From a virus: DNA of 47,760 nt. Location of the stretch: positions 1 through 47,760 of IMG/VR virus record IMGVR_UViG_3300023116_000076. One strand, given 5' to 3'. The number at the start of each line of letters is the position of its first letter. Positions within the stretch are counted from its first letter, which is position 1. The translations under genes were made by a program, and so were the position numbers. This document shows positions 38,916-47,638 of this stretch, piece by piece. The notes beneath the pieces were generated by a model. The model was not told where the DNA came from. It did no database searches and saw only the letters and a list, made by a program, of their open reading frames with translations.

Positions 38916-39731
38916 ATGGCTAAGAAGACAGACGAAAACGAGTTGATCCCACAGGAAATGCAATTGCCTTCTTTTATGCAAGAGGGTGAGCGCGAAGGCA
39001 TTGATGAACTCAACAACTTTATTCGGCCTCCGCGTATCAAGGTTGTTCAATCAACGTCGGGCGAAGAGTTCACCGACAAGTTCGACGCTGGTGAAGTCAT
39101 TGTGTTACCAACGATGACCAAACTGGCCGGCATGGAGGATAAGAAGAACGGCACTCCGTTCCTTATCGTTCCTATCTTCTTTTGGCCTGAGTGGGTTACA
39201 CTTAATCCAAGAGAGCAAAAGGATGCGCCTCGTGTGGCTGCAAGATCGCATGATCCACGCTCATCGATTGCAATGAAGTCACGAGACTCAAACACTCGTC
39301 AAGAGGATGTCGGGTTGTCTTGCGGCAAACCTGTTTCGCATGAAGAGCATTTGAACTTTATCGTTGCTCTGTACAACATGCAGGAACATCCGCTTAACCT
39401 CGAGCCGATGATCTTATCATTCCGCGGAGGTGAACACAGTGTTGGCACGAACTTCGCTGCCTTGATCAAGATGCGCAAGGCATCGATCTATGGCAACGTA
39501 TTCCAAGCTCACTCGGTTTATAGATCAAACGATAACGGAGTGTGGTACGGGATCGAAGTCGACAACCCTGCAGGTCCTGCTTATGTTCAAGATGAGGACC
39601 TTTACAAACGATTCGCTGAGCTTCATGCTGAAATGAAAGAGGCTCATGCTGATTCACGAATCGTCAATGATCTGGAAGACTCAGGATCAAGTGATAACGA
39701 TCCTGACCCTACGGCTGGCTCTGAATTCTGA
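38916..39731 (+). CDS. Probable ssDNA-binding protein (271 aa)
   Basis: The sequence follows a phage pattern that I associate with ssDNA-binding-like proteins: RPPRIKVVQSTSGEEFTDKF, then GTPFLIVPIFFWPEWVTLNP, a Gly-rich core (SFRGGEHSVGTNFAALIKM), and a very acidic C-terminus (SSDNDPDPTAGSEF) as in SSB and T7 gp2.5, used to contact replication partners. It lies just before the primase-helicase. AAGGA nine bases before the ATG. The fold assignment is inference. Confidence 0.6.
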   Translation: MAKKTDENELIPQEMQLPSFMQEGEREGIDELNNFIRPPRIKVVQSTSGEEFTDKFDAGEVIVLPTMTKLAGMEDKKNGTPFLIVPIFFWPEWVTLNPREQKDAPRVAARSHDPRSSIAMKSRDSNTRQEDVGLSCGKPVSHEEHLNFIVALYNMQEHPLNLEPMILSFRGGEHSVGTNFAALIKMRKASIYGNVFQAHSVYRSNDNGVWYGIEVDNPAGPAYVQDEDLYKRFAELHAEMKEAHADSRIVNDLEDSGSSDNDPDPTAGSEF

Positions 39732-39749
39732 TTAAGATTTCACCGTCAC

Positions 39750-39791
39750 GGAGCCACCCTTTTGCATGGTTGCGATTGGGTGGTTCCTTTT
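39750..39791 (+). terminator. Hairpin terminator between SSB-like and primase genes
   Basis: GGAGCCACCC (39750-39759) pairs with GGGTGGTTCC (39778-39787) over ten positions with one G-T, loop of 18, then TTTT. It is likely partial, since no clear promoter is seen before the primase gene. An ATG at 39766 lies inside the stem and is not a likely start. Confidence 0.75.
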
Positions 39792-39810
39792 ATGCCTAGG
39801 GTACCTTCAA

Positions 39811-42612
39811 ATGAAACAGATTAGTGTCATAGCCGAACTTGAGAACTACGGCATCGACTATGATTGGGCTGCCGACGAGGAAGTTAAGGTATGTTGTCCG
39901 TTTCACAACGACACATCACCTTCTTGCCACGTGAACGTTGAGAAGCGAGTCTTTAAATGTCAGACTGCTGGATGTGGAAAGACTGGCGACATTATATCGT
40001 TGCTTGCTCGATTCCTAAAGACGTCACGTGAAGTCGTGTTTGCTGACCTATCGAAGCGATATGAATTCGACACGTCTAAAATCATCGATGCTGATACCGT
40101 TGAGAAATACCACAGAGCCATTTGGGATGCAGGACCATTCCTTACAGAGTTGCATAAGCGTGCAGTAACAGACGAGTTGATCCGCAAGTATCGATTAGGC
40201 GAACACAAAGGACGTGTCACGATACCTGTTAAGAATGCTGGCGGCTTGTATGTTAACATTAGGAGGTATTTGCCTGGAGCACCTGGCCCAGAGAAGATGA
40301 AGAATCTTAGAGGCCATGGTAAGATCCGCCTATACCCAATCGAACAACTTGAATACGATGAGATACTTGTATGCGGCGGCGAGATGAAGGCAGTCGTCGC
40401 AGCTGCTGAACTTAACAAGCATAACATAGGCGCTGTATCTGCAACATGCGGTGAGGACAACTGGGATGCCACGTTAAGTAAGGAATTCATAGGCAAGAAA
40501 GTCTGGGTTTGCAATGACATCGATGAAGCAGGTCAAGAATCTGCTAAGATGCGTTGTGCAATGCTTAGGCATCAAGCGAGGTGGGTGGGCAATATCATAT
40601 TGCCTTTGGATAAGGACAAGCATCCTAAAGGCGACATCAATGACTATGTTGCTGAAGGTGGAATGCTTAAGCCACTACTTGATGACTGTTCTGAGTTCAA
40701 AGCTGAAGGCAAGGATCAGCTTGAAGACGTTGACCCAGAGGACACGGACCTAACAAGAGCAGTACTTGCAGAAAACACAGGCAAAAGAATCAAGCTTACG
40801 TCTGTTGTGTCAGCAATGGATACTGCACCTTATTCGATTCCAGCTGAAGTAGAGGTTCAGTGCTCTGAGGATCAAAAGGTTTGTGCTGCTTGCCCTGTGA
40901 TGATGACAGGCGAGCACTGTTTCTCAATCAATCATGAATCAGACGCTGTGCTTGAAATGGTTGGAGGTTCCAAGAAAGGTCAACGTGAAGCACTCATGTC
41001 CTCGATTGGAATACCTAGACGTTGCGGTGTGTGCGAATTCGATGTGCATGAGTACCACAACGTAGAGGATGTAAGAATAAGTCCTCAACTTGAAATCACG
41101 AATCGTTCAAGCGATCGTGTTATGCAACCTGCCTATTGTATTGGTCCCGGGTTGGAACTTAATGAGTCCTACGAGATGATAGGTCGCATGTGGCCTCATC
41201 CTCAATCACAACAAGCGACGTTACTTATAAGTGGATATGAAACAACCCAGGACGCGCTTAGCACGTATCAACTTACCAATCCTGAAAAGCTCAAGGTCTT
41301 TCAACCTAAGAAAGGTCAATCGATTGAGGATAAGCTCGATGAGATCTATAATGACCTTGAAGCAAATGTCACTAGGATCTTTCAAAGACGCGACTTGCAT
41401 AAGATCGTTGACTTAACTTATCACAGCCCTCTGTTTCTTGACTTTGATGGTCGCACTATCAAAGGTTGGGTTGAGTCTTTGATCTTAGGTGACAGTTCAC
41501 AAGGCAAGTCTGACACTACCCAACACTTAATGAAACACTATGGACTAGGCGAAAAGGTTGAATGCAAGAATGCATCAGTTGCGGGTTTACTTGGCGGCTT
41601 GCAGCAAATGGGAAGTAAATGGTTTGTGACGTGGGGAGTCATTCCTACTCATGATAAGCGCTTAGTTGTACTTGAGGAACTTAAAGGCGCAAGCACAGAT
41701 GTTATTGGTAAGTTGACTGACATGCGGTCATCTGGAGTTGCAGAGATTCCTAAGATCGAGAAACGCAAGACGTCAGCACGTACACGACTTATCGCATTAA
41801 GCAACCCAAGGAGTGAGCATCCACTTCATACATATAACTTTGGCATCGAAGCGATCAAGGAACTTGTGGGTGGTCTTGAGGACGTAAGACGATTCGATAT
41901 CTTCGGCCTTGTGTCAGCAAAAGAAATTGACACGGGCAAGTTGAATGAACTGCAAGCTATGAGACCAGACGTCGAACATGTCTATACTAGCGAACTATGC
42001 AGGGACCTGATTCTATGGACCTGGACGCGAGATAGAGCCTACTTCGACCCTGCCGCAAAGGATTCTATTTTAGCTGGGGCCACCGAGTTATCAGGGATGT
42101 TCTCGGACGCTGTACCTATCTTCGATAGAGGTTCAGGTCGATATAAAATTGCTCGACTTGCTGCTGCCCTTGCCGGCCGCTTATTCTCTCACGACGATGA
42201 CTTCAACTTAATCGTAAAGAAGGAACACGTTGAGTACATTGTCAACATGCTTAAGCGAATGTATTCATCACAGGTCTTTGGGTATAGTGATTTCACTCAA
42301 GCAATCAACATAAGCGAACAACTTAAAGACCCAGACGTTGTTAAGCGCCACATAGAGTCCTCGCCGTTTCCTAAGGATTTCGTAACACAACTACTTCACA
42401 CCAATAAAATAGATATGCAAGACATACAAGATTGGTGTGGGTGGGATAAGACCGAGGCACAAGGAACATTATCGCTCTTCGTTCGTAAGCACTGCCTAGT
42501 GCGCGAAGGTCGATCATACCGTAAGACGGGCCCGTTCATCAAGATGCTTAAGTCATTACTTGAGGATGGCAACTTGCAGGACCGTCCTGACTTTATTGAA
42601 GAGGAGTTCTAA
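39811..42612 (+). CDS. Primase fused to MCM-like AAA+ helicase (932 aa)
   Basis: Residues 28-60 form a CHC2 zinc ribbon (CCPFHND, later FKCQTAGC). A TOPRIM domain follows (ILVCGGEMKAVVAAAEL near 190 and VCNDIDEAG near 233). A middle region has further cysteines (CSEDQKVCAACP, CGVCEF, near 350 and 403), as in the zinc-binding OB domain of MCM. Then an AAA+ module: Walker A LILGDSSQGKSDTT (near 558), Walker B VVLEELKGA (near 619), LIALSNPRSEHP (sensor 1) and DVRRFDIFG (arginine-finger region near 691), in the order of MCM rather than DnaB. It would unwind and prime at the fork. ATG 39811 is chosen; upstream ATG 39766 lies in a terminator. Confidence 0.83.
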   Translation: MKQISVIAELENYGIDYDWAADEEVKVCCPFHNDTSPSCHVNVEKRVFKCQTAGCGKTGDIISLLARFLKTSREVVFADLSKRYEFDTSKIIDADTVEKYHRAIWDAGPFLTELHKRAVTDELIRKYRLGEHKGRVTIPVKNAGGLYVNIRRYLPGAPGPEKMKNLRGHGKIRLYPIEQLEYDEILVCGGEMKAVVAAAELNKHNIGAVSATCGEDNWDATLSKEFIGKKVWVCNDIDEAGQESAKMRCAMLRHQARWVGNIILPLDKDKHPKGDINDYVAEGGMLKPLLDDCSEFKAEGKDQLEDVDPEDTDLTRAVLAENTGKRIKLTSVVSAMDTAPYSIPAEVEVQCSEDQKVCAACPVMMTGEHCFSINHESDAVLEMVGGSKKGQREALMSSIGIPRRCGVCEFDVHEYHNVEDVRISPQLEITNRSSDRVMQPAYCIGPGLELNESYEMIGRMWPHPQSQQATLLISGYETTQDALSTYQLTNPEKLKVFQPKKGQSIEDKLDEIYNDLEANVTRIFQRRDLHKIVDLTYHSPLFLDFDGRTIKGWVESLILGDSSQGKSDTTQHLMKHYGLGEKVECKNASVAGLLGGLQQMGSKWFVTWGVIPTHDKRLVVLEELKGASTDVIGKLTDMRSSGVAEIPKIEKRKTSARTRLIALSNPRSEHPLHTYNFGIEAIKELVGGLEDVRRFDIFGLVSAKEIDTGKLNELQAMRPDVEHVYTSELCRDLILWTWTRDRAYFDPAAKDSILAGATELSGMFSDAVPIFDRGSGRYKIARLAAALAGRLFSHDDDFNLIVKKEHVEYIVNMLKRMYSSQVFGYSDFTQAINISEQLKDPDVVKRHIESSPFPKDFVTQLLHTNKIDMQDIQDWCGWDKTEAQGTLSLFVRKHCLVREGRSYRKTGPFIKMLKSLLEDGNLQDRPDFIEEEF

Positions 42613-43112
42613 TGCTTAAATACATTATGCAATGTGTTGACGCCTTTCACAAAAAGATGAACCTGCCTCGTGAGGCTGATATCCCAATATCAAGAAACGA
42701 AAGGTTGTATGAAGCGGGCGTTGCAATCCGAGACATTGGACTTGACCTCGAAGAATTCATCGACGAGGACATGTGTGTTAGTCGAGGCCACTTGCTTGCT
42801 GAAGAGTTAGGCGAGTTCTTAATGGCCTTGGCTGATGGCGACGAAGTTGAAGCTCTTGACGGAGCTACCGATTTGCAGTATGTGCTCTCAGGTACTGCAA
42901 GGATTTATGACTGGCCGATGGATTCGGCCTTTGCTGAGGTGCATAAGAGCAACATGAGTAAGACTCGTGCTGCTGACGATCCCGGTCGTGTACGTGATAA
43001 AGGTGAAACGTATGTAGCGCCTGACCTTGAGCGCGTGCTCAAGATTCACAAAAGCAGACCGACCCATGACGGAGTTTTGAGAGAGATTCCTCAGGGTGAC
43101 GAAGAGGAGTAA
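42612..43112 (+). CDS. MazG-like all-alpha NTP pyrophosphatase
   Basis: The core motif HLLAEELGEFLMALADGDEV with LDGATDLQYVLSGTA and AFAEVHKSNMSKT is the MazG/PRA-PH-type metal and nucleotide site (EExxE...D). It hydrolyses nucleoside triphosphates to monophosphates plus pyrophosphate. Because it directly precedes the methyltransferase, hydroxymethylase and kinase genes, it could act as a dCTPase that supplies dCMP and removes dCTP; that substrate is inferred. Starts in the primase stop (TAATG). Confidence 0.82.
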   Translation: MLKYIMQCVDAFHKKMNLPREADIPISRNERLYEAGVAIRDIGLDLEEFIDEDMCVSRGHLLAEELGEFLMALADGDEVEALDGATDLQYVLSGTARIYDWPMDSAFAEVHKSNMSKTRAADDPGRVRDKGETYVAPDLERVLKIHKSRPTHDGVLREIPQGDEEE

Positions 43113-43115
43113 GTT

Positions 43116-44381
43116 ATGAAGAAGGCTTTAGGAGTTCACGTGTTCGCAGGAGGCTTCACTCTTGGTGTTAACAAGGTTCACAATGTGGACACACACCTTG
43201 AGACCCACGGGTTTGCGTTAGACACTGCTGAAAAGGTTTGTGGTGTCAACACAGTCAATTCTGATGCAAAGGATTGGCCTAAGATTGAAGCTGATTGGGT
43301 TTTCGGTAATCCACGATGCACAGGCTTCAGTTGTATTACTTCAGGCTATTCTGAAGAGACACACGGAGCTTGGGCGAAGCAAACACGGGACATTCATGAA
43401 CTTATGGAATATGGAGTTAAGAATGATTACCCGGTCATCTGTTGGGAGAGTGTTCAACAAGCATACTCCACTGGTCGCGAGCTACTGGATTACTTGCGTG
43501 ATCAGTGGTGCGTGCCTAATGGTTATCGCATTGCTCACCTTTTTATCAATGCTGGTACTTTTGGGTGCCCTCAAATGCGCAAGCGGTATTTCTTCTTGGC
43601 ATATAAGAAGGATGCAAACTTCAACATCGTTCCACCCGATCTCTACCCATGGCGTCCGGCAACTTATGACCCGCTGTATCAAATGAAAGATATGGAGGCT
43701 TATGAATATCCTTTCCACACAAGCGATGGTTACGACGGTGGTGCGTACTGTCAATTGTCGGAGGATGAAAAGGAAGTCGTGCCTTTGCTACCTAACGGGT
43801 ATTGCTTAAATCGATTCGCGAAGTATTCGCCGACATCGTTGCCTGAGCATTACCGTTTCGTATGGATGGCACGCACAAGTGATATGCCGTTCTCACTGCA
43901 CTGCATTAGTCGCACGAGCTGGTTGAATCAATTCCCGACTATGTCGAGTAGTTGCATTCGGCAAATCCACCCTGAGCACCACCGTCCTTTTACTGTTCGC
44001 GAGCTAGCAGCCGCCATGGGCTGGGGCGACAATATACCTGTCGGTCGAAACCCTGGTGCTCAGCTTGCGAAAGGCGTCGTGCCAGCAGTAGGCCAATGGC
44101 TTGCTGAACAGGTCGACCTTTACCTCGACAATCATTGGGGCAATGAGGACTGGGAGTCATCCTATAATCATCGTGATTGTGTATGGGAAGGCGACGATGT
44201 TCATGGTGCGGACGAGAAAGTTTTCAACCTAACGAACTATGTCTCTACTATAAGGAGAAGCCATGACGTTCTTCCATACGGAGGAGTGCCACACAAGTAT
44301 CGATTCAATCTGGACCCAGACACTGGAAAGCCTATTATCCCGTGGGACGAACTTGTTAAGTCGCGCCGGCGGTACGAGTGA
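43116..44381 (+). CDS. C5-cytosine DNA methyltransferase homologue with altered motif IV
   Basis: The ten-motif order of C5-cytosine methyltransferases is visible: motif I HVFAGGFTLG (10-17), motif IV GNPRCTGFS with the catalytic Cys68, motif VI WESV (Glu111), motif VIII FGCPQMRKRYFF (151-160), motif IX RPFTVRELAAAMGW and motif X GAQLAKGVVPAV. Two departures: the near-invariant Pro before the Cys is Arg (PRC instead of PPC), and motif VI is ES rather than EN. It should transfer methyl from SAM to cytosine, or act in an altered reaction. The last 119 bases overlap the next gene in another frame. Confidence 0.85.
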   Translation: MKKALGVHVFAGGFTLGVNKVHNVDTHLETHGFALDTAEKVCGVNTVNSDAKDWPKIEADWVFGNPRCTGFSCITSGYSEETHGAWAKQTRDIHELMEYGVKNDYPVICWESVQQAYSTGRELLDYLRDQWCVPNGYRIAHLFINAGTFGCPQMRKRYFFLAYKKDANFNIVPPDLYPWRPATYDPLYQMKDMEAYEYPFHTSDGYDGGAYCQLSEDEKEVVPLLPNGYCLNRFAKYSPTSLPEHYRFVWMARTSDMPFSLHCISRTSWLNQFPTMSSSCIRQIHPEHHRPFTVRELAAAMGWGDNIPVGRNPGAQLAKGVVPAVGQWLAEQVDLYLDNHWGNEDWESSYNHRDCVWEGDDVHGADEKVFNLTNYVSTIRRSHDVLPYGGVPHKYRFNLDPDTGKPIIPWDELVKSRRRYE

Positions 44382-45201
44382 GCTGCTTGGGTTCAGTGCG
44401 ACCTTAATCGACATTGAGTACAACTGGTTGTGCAATCCTATTCGGGACCTGTGCAAAAGTTATGCCTCAGCAGAGCTTCTTTGGTACATGAGCGGCGAGC
44501 GTGACATCAAAAGAATTAAGGAGTACGCTCCATCATACCAAAACTTTGCTGAGCATGACATAGCACACGGGGCCTACGGATGGCGTATGGCTAATCCTTT
44601 AGCCTGCCCGAAGGTCAACCAGATAGGCTATGTCTTAGACATTCTTCGTAAGCATCCCAATAGTCGTCAAGCTGTCATATCCCTATGGTGGCCTACTGAC
44701 TTACCTCATGCTTTCAAGTTAGATGTCAAAGATATGCCGTGTACTCTAACCTTGCAGTTCATTGCCCGTCACGGTAAGTTGCATATGATCGTGAATATGC
44801 GAAGTAACGACATATGGCTTGGGTTTCCTTATGATGTGTTTTGCTTCACTACTCTGCAAAAGTTGATGGCACGATCACTCGACTTGGAGTTCGGAACCTA
44901 TACTCACAATGTAGGTAGTATGCACATTTATGACAAGCACTTCGACAAGGCTAAGTTGGCCTTGAGTTGCACAGACTACAAACATCGCCGGCTTGATTTA
45001 CTTGGAAAGGACGAAAACACTTACACAGTCAGTTCGGCGGTTGCGAAAGAAGAGATTCTTAGATGCAAGCGGGAAGACTATATGCTCGACCACGATTACA
45101 TAAACGCCTTCCCATTCTTTTGTGATATGCTTCAAGCATGTCGTCATAAACTTTACGATGTTAAACCTGTTTACAGATCGGAGGCATGGAAGAGATGCTG
45201 A
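44263..45201 (+). CDS. Thymidylate-synthase-family enzyme, probable dCMP hydroxymethylase
   Basis: The folate-dependent family is clear: Cys160 in DMPCTLTLQF is the nucleophile, MRSNDIWLGFPYD is the nucleotide loop, and HNVGSMHIYDKH the phosphate/ribose motif. Thymidylate synthases have Asn in the position of FPYD; here it is Asp191, as in dCMP hydroxymethylases such as T4 gp42, predicting dCMP to 5-hydroxymethyl-dCMP. 312 residues is usual. ATG 44263 has TAAGGAG six to eight bases upstream. The N-terminal family motif begins about residue 20, so the 119-base overlap with the methyltransferase is real. Confidence 0.8.
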   Translation: MTFFHTEECHTSIDSIWTQTLESLLSRGTNLLSRAGGTSELLGFSATLIDIEYNWLCNPIRDLCKSYASAELLWYMSGERDIKRIKEYAPSYQNFAEHDIAHGAYGWRMANPLACPKVNQIGYVLDILRKHPNSRQAVISLWWPTDLPHAFKLDVKDMPCTLTLQFIARHGKLHMIVNMRSNDIWLGFPYDVFCFTTLQKLMARSLDLEFGTYTHNVGSMHIYDKHFDKAKLALSCTDYKHRRLDLLGKDENTYTVSSAVAKEEILRCKREDYMLDHDYINAFPFFCDMLQACRHKLYDVKPVYRSEAWKRC

Positions 45202-45728
45202 TTATTGAAGGACCAGACTTAGTGGGGAAGACAACATTGGCCGGCAAGTTTCTAGAAGCGTTGCCTCGACATATGTATCGACACTTCGGGTTGCTGCCAC
45301 CTCACTTCGATTACTTTCACGACTATGACATTCACAGTGGTCATTACTTCGTGCAAGATCGATTCCACATGAGCGAGTTAGTGTATGGCACTGTATGTCG
45401 AGGACAGACGCCTATCACGCCGAACTTGTATCGATTCATTGACGCAATGCTTACGCTTAAAGGCATGATGACTGTTGTCATTTGCTTTGAGGATCCTGCA
45501 ATGCTCAAGGAGAGATACAAGGAACGAAAGGAAATGTATGACGTAGGTCAATGTCTTGCAGTTAACTCTGCTTACTTCGACATCGAGAATACGTTTGATC
45601 GGTATGACATTCAATATGACTTCTTTATCAAGTTGAATGAGGACATGCCTTACGTTACTGATCGTCAAGCTCAAATCATACTTGATGCTTACCTTGAACG
45701 ACAAGAGGAGATGTTCAACATATGCTGA
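45195..45728 (+). CDS. P-loop deoxynucleotide monophosphate kinase
   Basis: Walker A is EGPDLVGKTT near the N-terminus; QDRFHMSELVYG is the DR(F/Y)xxS motif of thymidylate-kinase-like enzymes, and ERYKERKEMYD the lid arginines. 177 residues is short but complete. Next to the hydroxymethylase it is a candidate hydroxymethyl-dCMP kinase, raising the product to the diphosphate. ATG 45195 is preferred to 45186 because GGAGG (45180-45184) is ten bases upstream. It overlaps both neighbours by seven bases. Confidence 0.82.
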   Translation: MLIIEGPDLVGKTTLAGKFLEALPRHMYRHFGLLPPHFDYFHDYDIHSGHYFVQDRFHMSELVYGTVCRGQTPITPNLYRFIDAMLTLKGMMTVVICFEDPAMLKERYKERKEMYDVGQCLAVNSAYFDIENTFDRYDIQYDFFIKLNEDMPYVTDRQAQIILDAYLERQEEMFNIC

Positions 45729-47638
45729 CTTTTGATAATGGTGTTAAGATGGTTGAACGCGTCGATGAGTTGCCGGCACTAGCCGGCGCTCATACGATCT
45801 TCGCTGACTTTGAAACAACGTCCGGCAGTAAGACTGAGAAATCGGTAAACCCTTGGCACAACTGTGACGTTGCCGGCCTGGGCATAACTGTGGATGATCA
45901 CAAGCAAGCGTGGTACATTCCAGTTGGTCACCACAACGGGCCAAACATTGATCGTGACGCGTTCATTGACTGGTGGTTCGATGTTGTTGACCAATCAAAG
46001 CAGTGGACGAACCACAACGTGAAATACGACTGCCACGTAAGTGCTAATGCCTTAGGAGTATTGGTCGACCCCGACTACATACTTAAGGACACGATGACTC
46101 AGGCTAAAATCATCGATAGTGACCGCCAGTTTAAGGGCGGGTATTCTATCGACGCGCTCAGTAAGCATTGGCTCAGGCATGATATTAGTGAGTATGAAGA
46201 TGCTATGAAACCGTACTTGCATAATAACAAAGATTATGGAGCGATACCGCCTGACATCATGGCACCTTACGCTGGCCAAGACGTGATTACTGCAAGGAGG
46301 TTGGACAAGTACATCGAGTCCCGAATGCCCGAGGAATGCCGGCGAGTCTCAAACACTGAAATAGAATTGACGATGGCCTTGTTTGAAATGGAACGTGAAG
46401 GAATGCGCGTCGACCCAAACATGCTTAAGGCCCAAGAGATCAATTGCATGAACAAGATGTTGGAGCTCGATGAAAAGATGTATGACATCACGGGCCAAAT
46501 GTTCAGGGCTGACAACTCAGCTGACTGCTATGACATCCTTTGCAATCAATACGGTTTACCTGTCCTAGGATGGACGGAGGACAACAACCCTTCATTCGAT
46601 AAAGACACTCTTAAGCTGTACTTGACCCATGCCGACGCTCCGGTTGAACTGGTCAAGACAATGTTGCAGTACCGATCACTATCGACCTTCGTTAGCTTTT
46701 TCGTTAAGCCGTATCAAGAACTGCACGTTGATGGAATCTTACATCCAAGTTACAATCAAGCTGTGCGTACAGGTCGTATGTCATGTAAGAAACCCAACTC
46801 ACAGCAGCTTAACAAGTTAGCTAAGTCATTGATCATTCCTCGTGAAGGATGCGCTTTCTTTTCGATTGACGATTCGCAAATCGAATTCCGAACGATTGCG
46901 CATTACACAAACAACCCAGCGATCGTTGCAGCATACAACACAGACCCATGGACAGACTACCATCAACTTGTCGCTCAGCTTTGTGGCATTAAGCGTAAGC
47001 CGGCTAAGACGATGAACTTCCTTATGGGTTTCGGTGGTGGACGCGCTTTGGTCGAAGAGGCCTTGTCATCTAACTTGGATCTTGTCGGTCACTTGCTTGA
47101 GATCGCAAAAGAGAAAGCATCGTCCGAGGATCAAGTCGATAAGATCTACAAGTACCTAAGAAATCGAAAAGCAAAGTCTGTGTACGATGGGTATCATGAA
47201 ATGGTTCCTGAGCTTAAGCGTGTAAGTCGTAAGGCTGCAAAGGTTGCTGAGGCTCGAGGCTACGTTAAGAACTTGCTTGGACGTCATAGACACTTGCCGG
47301 CGGATCGTGCTCACATCGCTTTCAATACATTGAACCAATCAACTGCTGCTGACCTTATGAAGGAACGAATCGTTACCTTAAGACGTAAGCTTAAAGGAAC
47401 TCCTATTCGTTACATGGCTCAAGTGCACGATGAACTTTGTCTTACAGGTCCAGAGGAAGTGTTCGAGGATCCTCGCACAAGACGCGACCTTGTATGGCAC
47501 ATGTCCAATCCTGAAATCGAGATGCGAGTTCCTGTCCGATGTTCTTATGGGATCAGCTCGAAGAACTGGTCTGAAGCGTCGGCTGGAGAGATAAAAGAAT
47601 CGCCCGAGGAAGGATTCGCATTCGAGCACCTAAAATGA
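45722..47638 (+). CDS. polA: Family A DNA polymerase with 3'-5' exonuclease
   Basis: Replicative polymerase of 638 residues. Exonuclease: FADFETT (Asp29, Glu31), NHNVKYD (about 97-103), YAGQD (about 182-186). Polymerase: TGRMSCKKPNSQQLN, motif A IDDSQIEFR (near 381), motif B RKPAKTMNFLMGFG (near 425; the position equivalent to E. coli Phe762 is Phe, while the Tyr766 position is Phe), motif C VHDEL (near 568). The absence of a 5'-3' nuclease domain is usual for phages. Phe at 762 is associated in marine phages with virulent life style. It overlaps the kinase gene by seven bases. Ends in the region repeated at the left end. Confidence 0.95.
   Translation: MLTFDNGVKMVERVDELPALAGAHTIFADFETTSGSKTEKSVNPWHNCDVAGLGITVDDHKQAWYIPVGHHNGPNIDRDAFIDWWFDVVDQSKQWTNHNVKYDCHVSANALGVLVDPDYILKDTMTQAKIIDSDRQFKGGYSIDALSKHWLRHDISEYEDAMKPYLHNNKDYGAIPPDIMAPYAGQDVITARRLDKYIESRMPEECRRVSNTEIELTMALFEMEREGMRVDPNMLKAQEINCMNKMLELDEKMYDITGQMFRADNSADCYDILCNQYGLPVLGWTEDNNPSFDKDTLKLYLTHADAPVELVKTMLQYRSLSTFVSFFVKPYQELHVDGILHPSYNQAVRTGRMSCKKPNSQQLNKLAKSLIIPREGCAFFSIDDSQIEFRTIAHYTNNPAIVAAYNTDPWTDYHQLVAQLCGIKRKPAKTMNFLMGFGGGRALVEEALSSNLDLVGHLLEIAKEKASSEDQVDKIYKYLRNRKAKSVYDGYHEMVPELKRVSRKAAKVAEARGYVKNLLGRHRHLPADRAHIAFNTLNQSTAADLMKERIVTLRRKLKGTPIRYMAQVHDELCLTGPEEVFEDPRTRRDLVWHMSNPEIEMRVPVRCSYGISSKNWSEASAGEIKESPEEGFAFEHLK

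Noticed and set aside
39766-39810. Earlier ATG for the primase-helicase
   Set aside because: It lies inside a terminator hairpin and adds a hydrophobic segment not expected at the start of a CHC2 primase.
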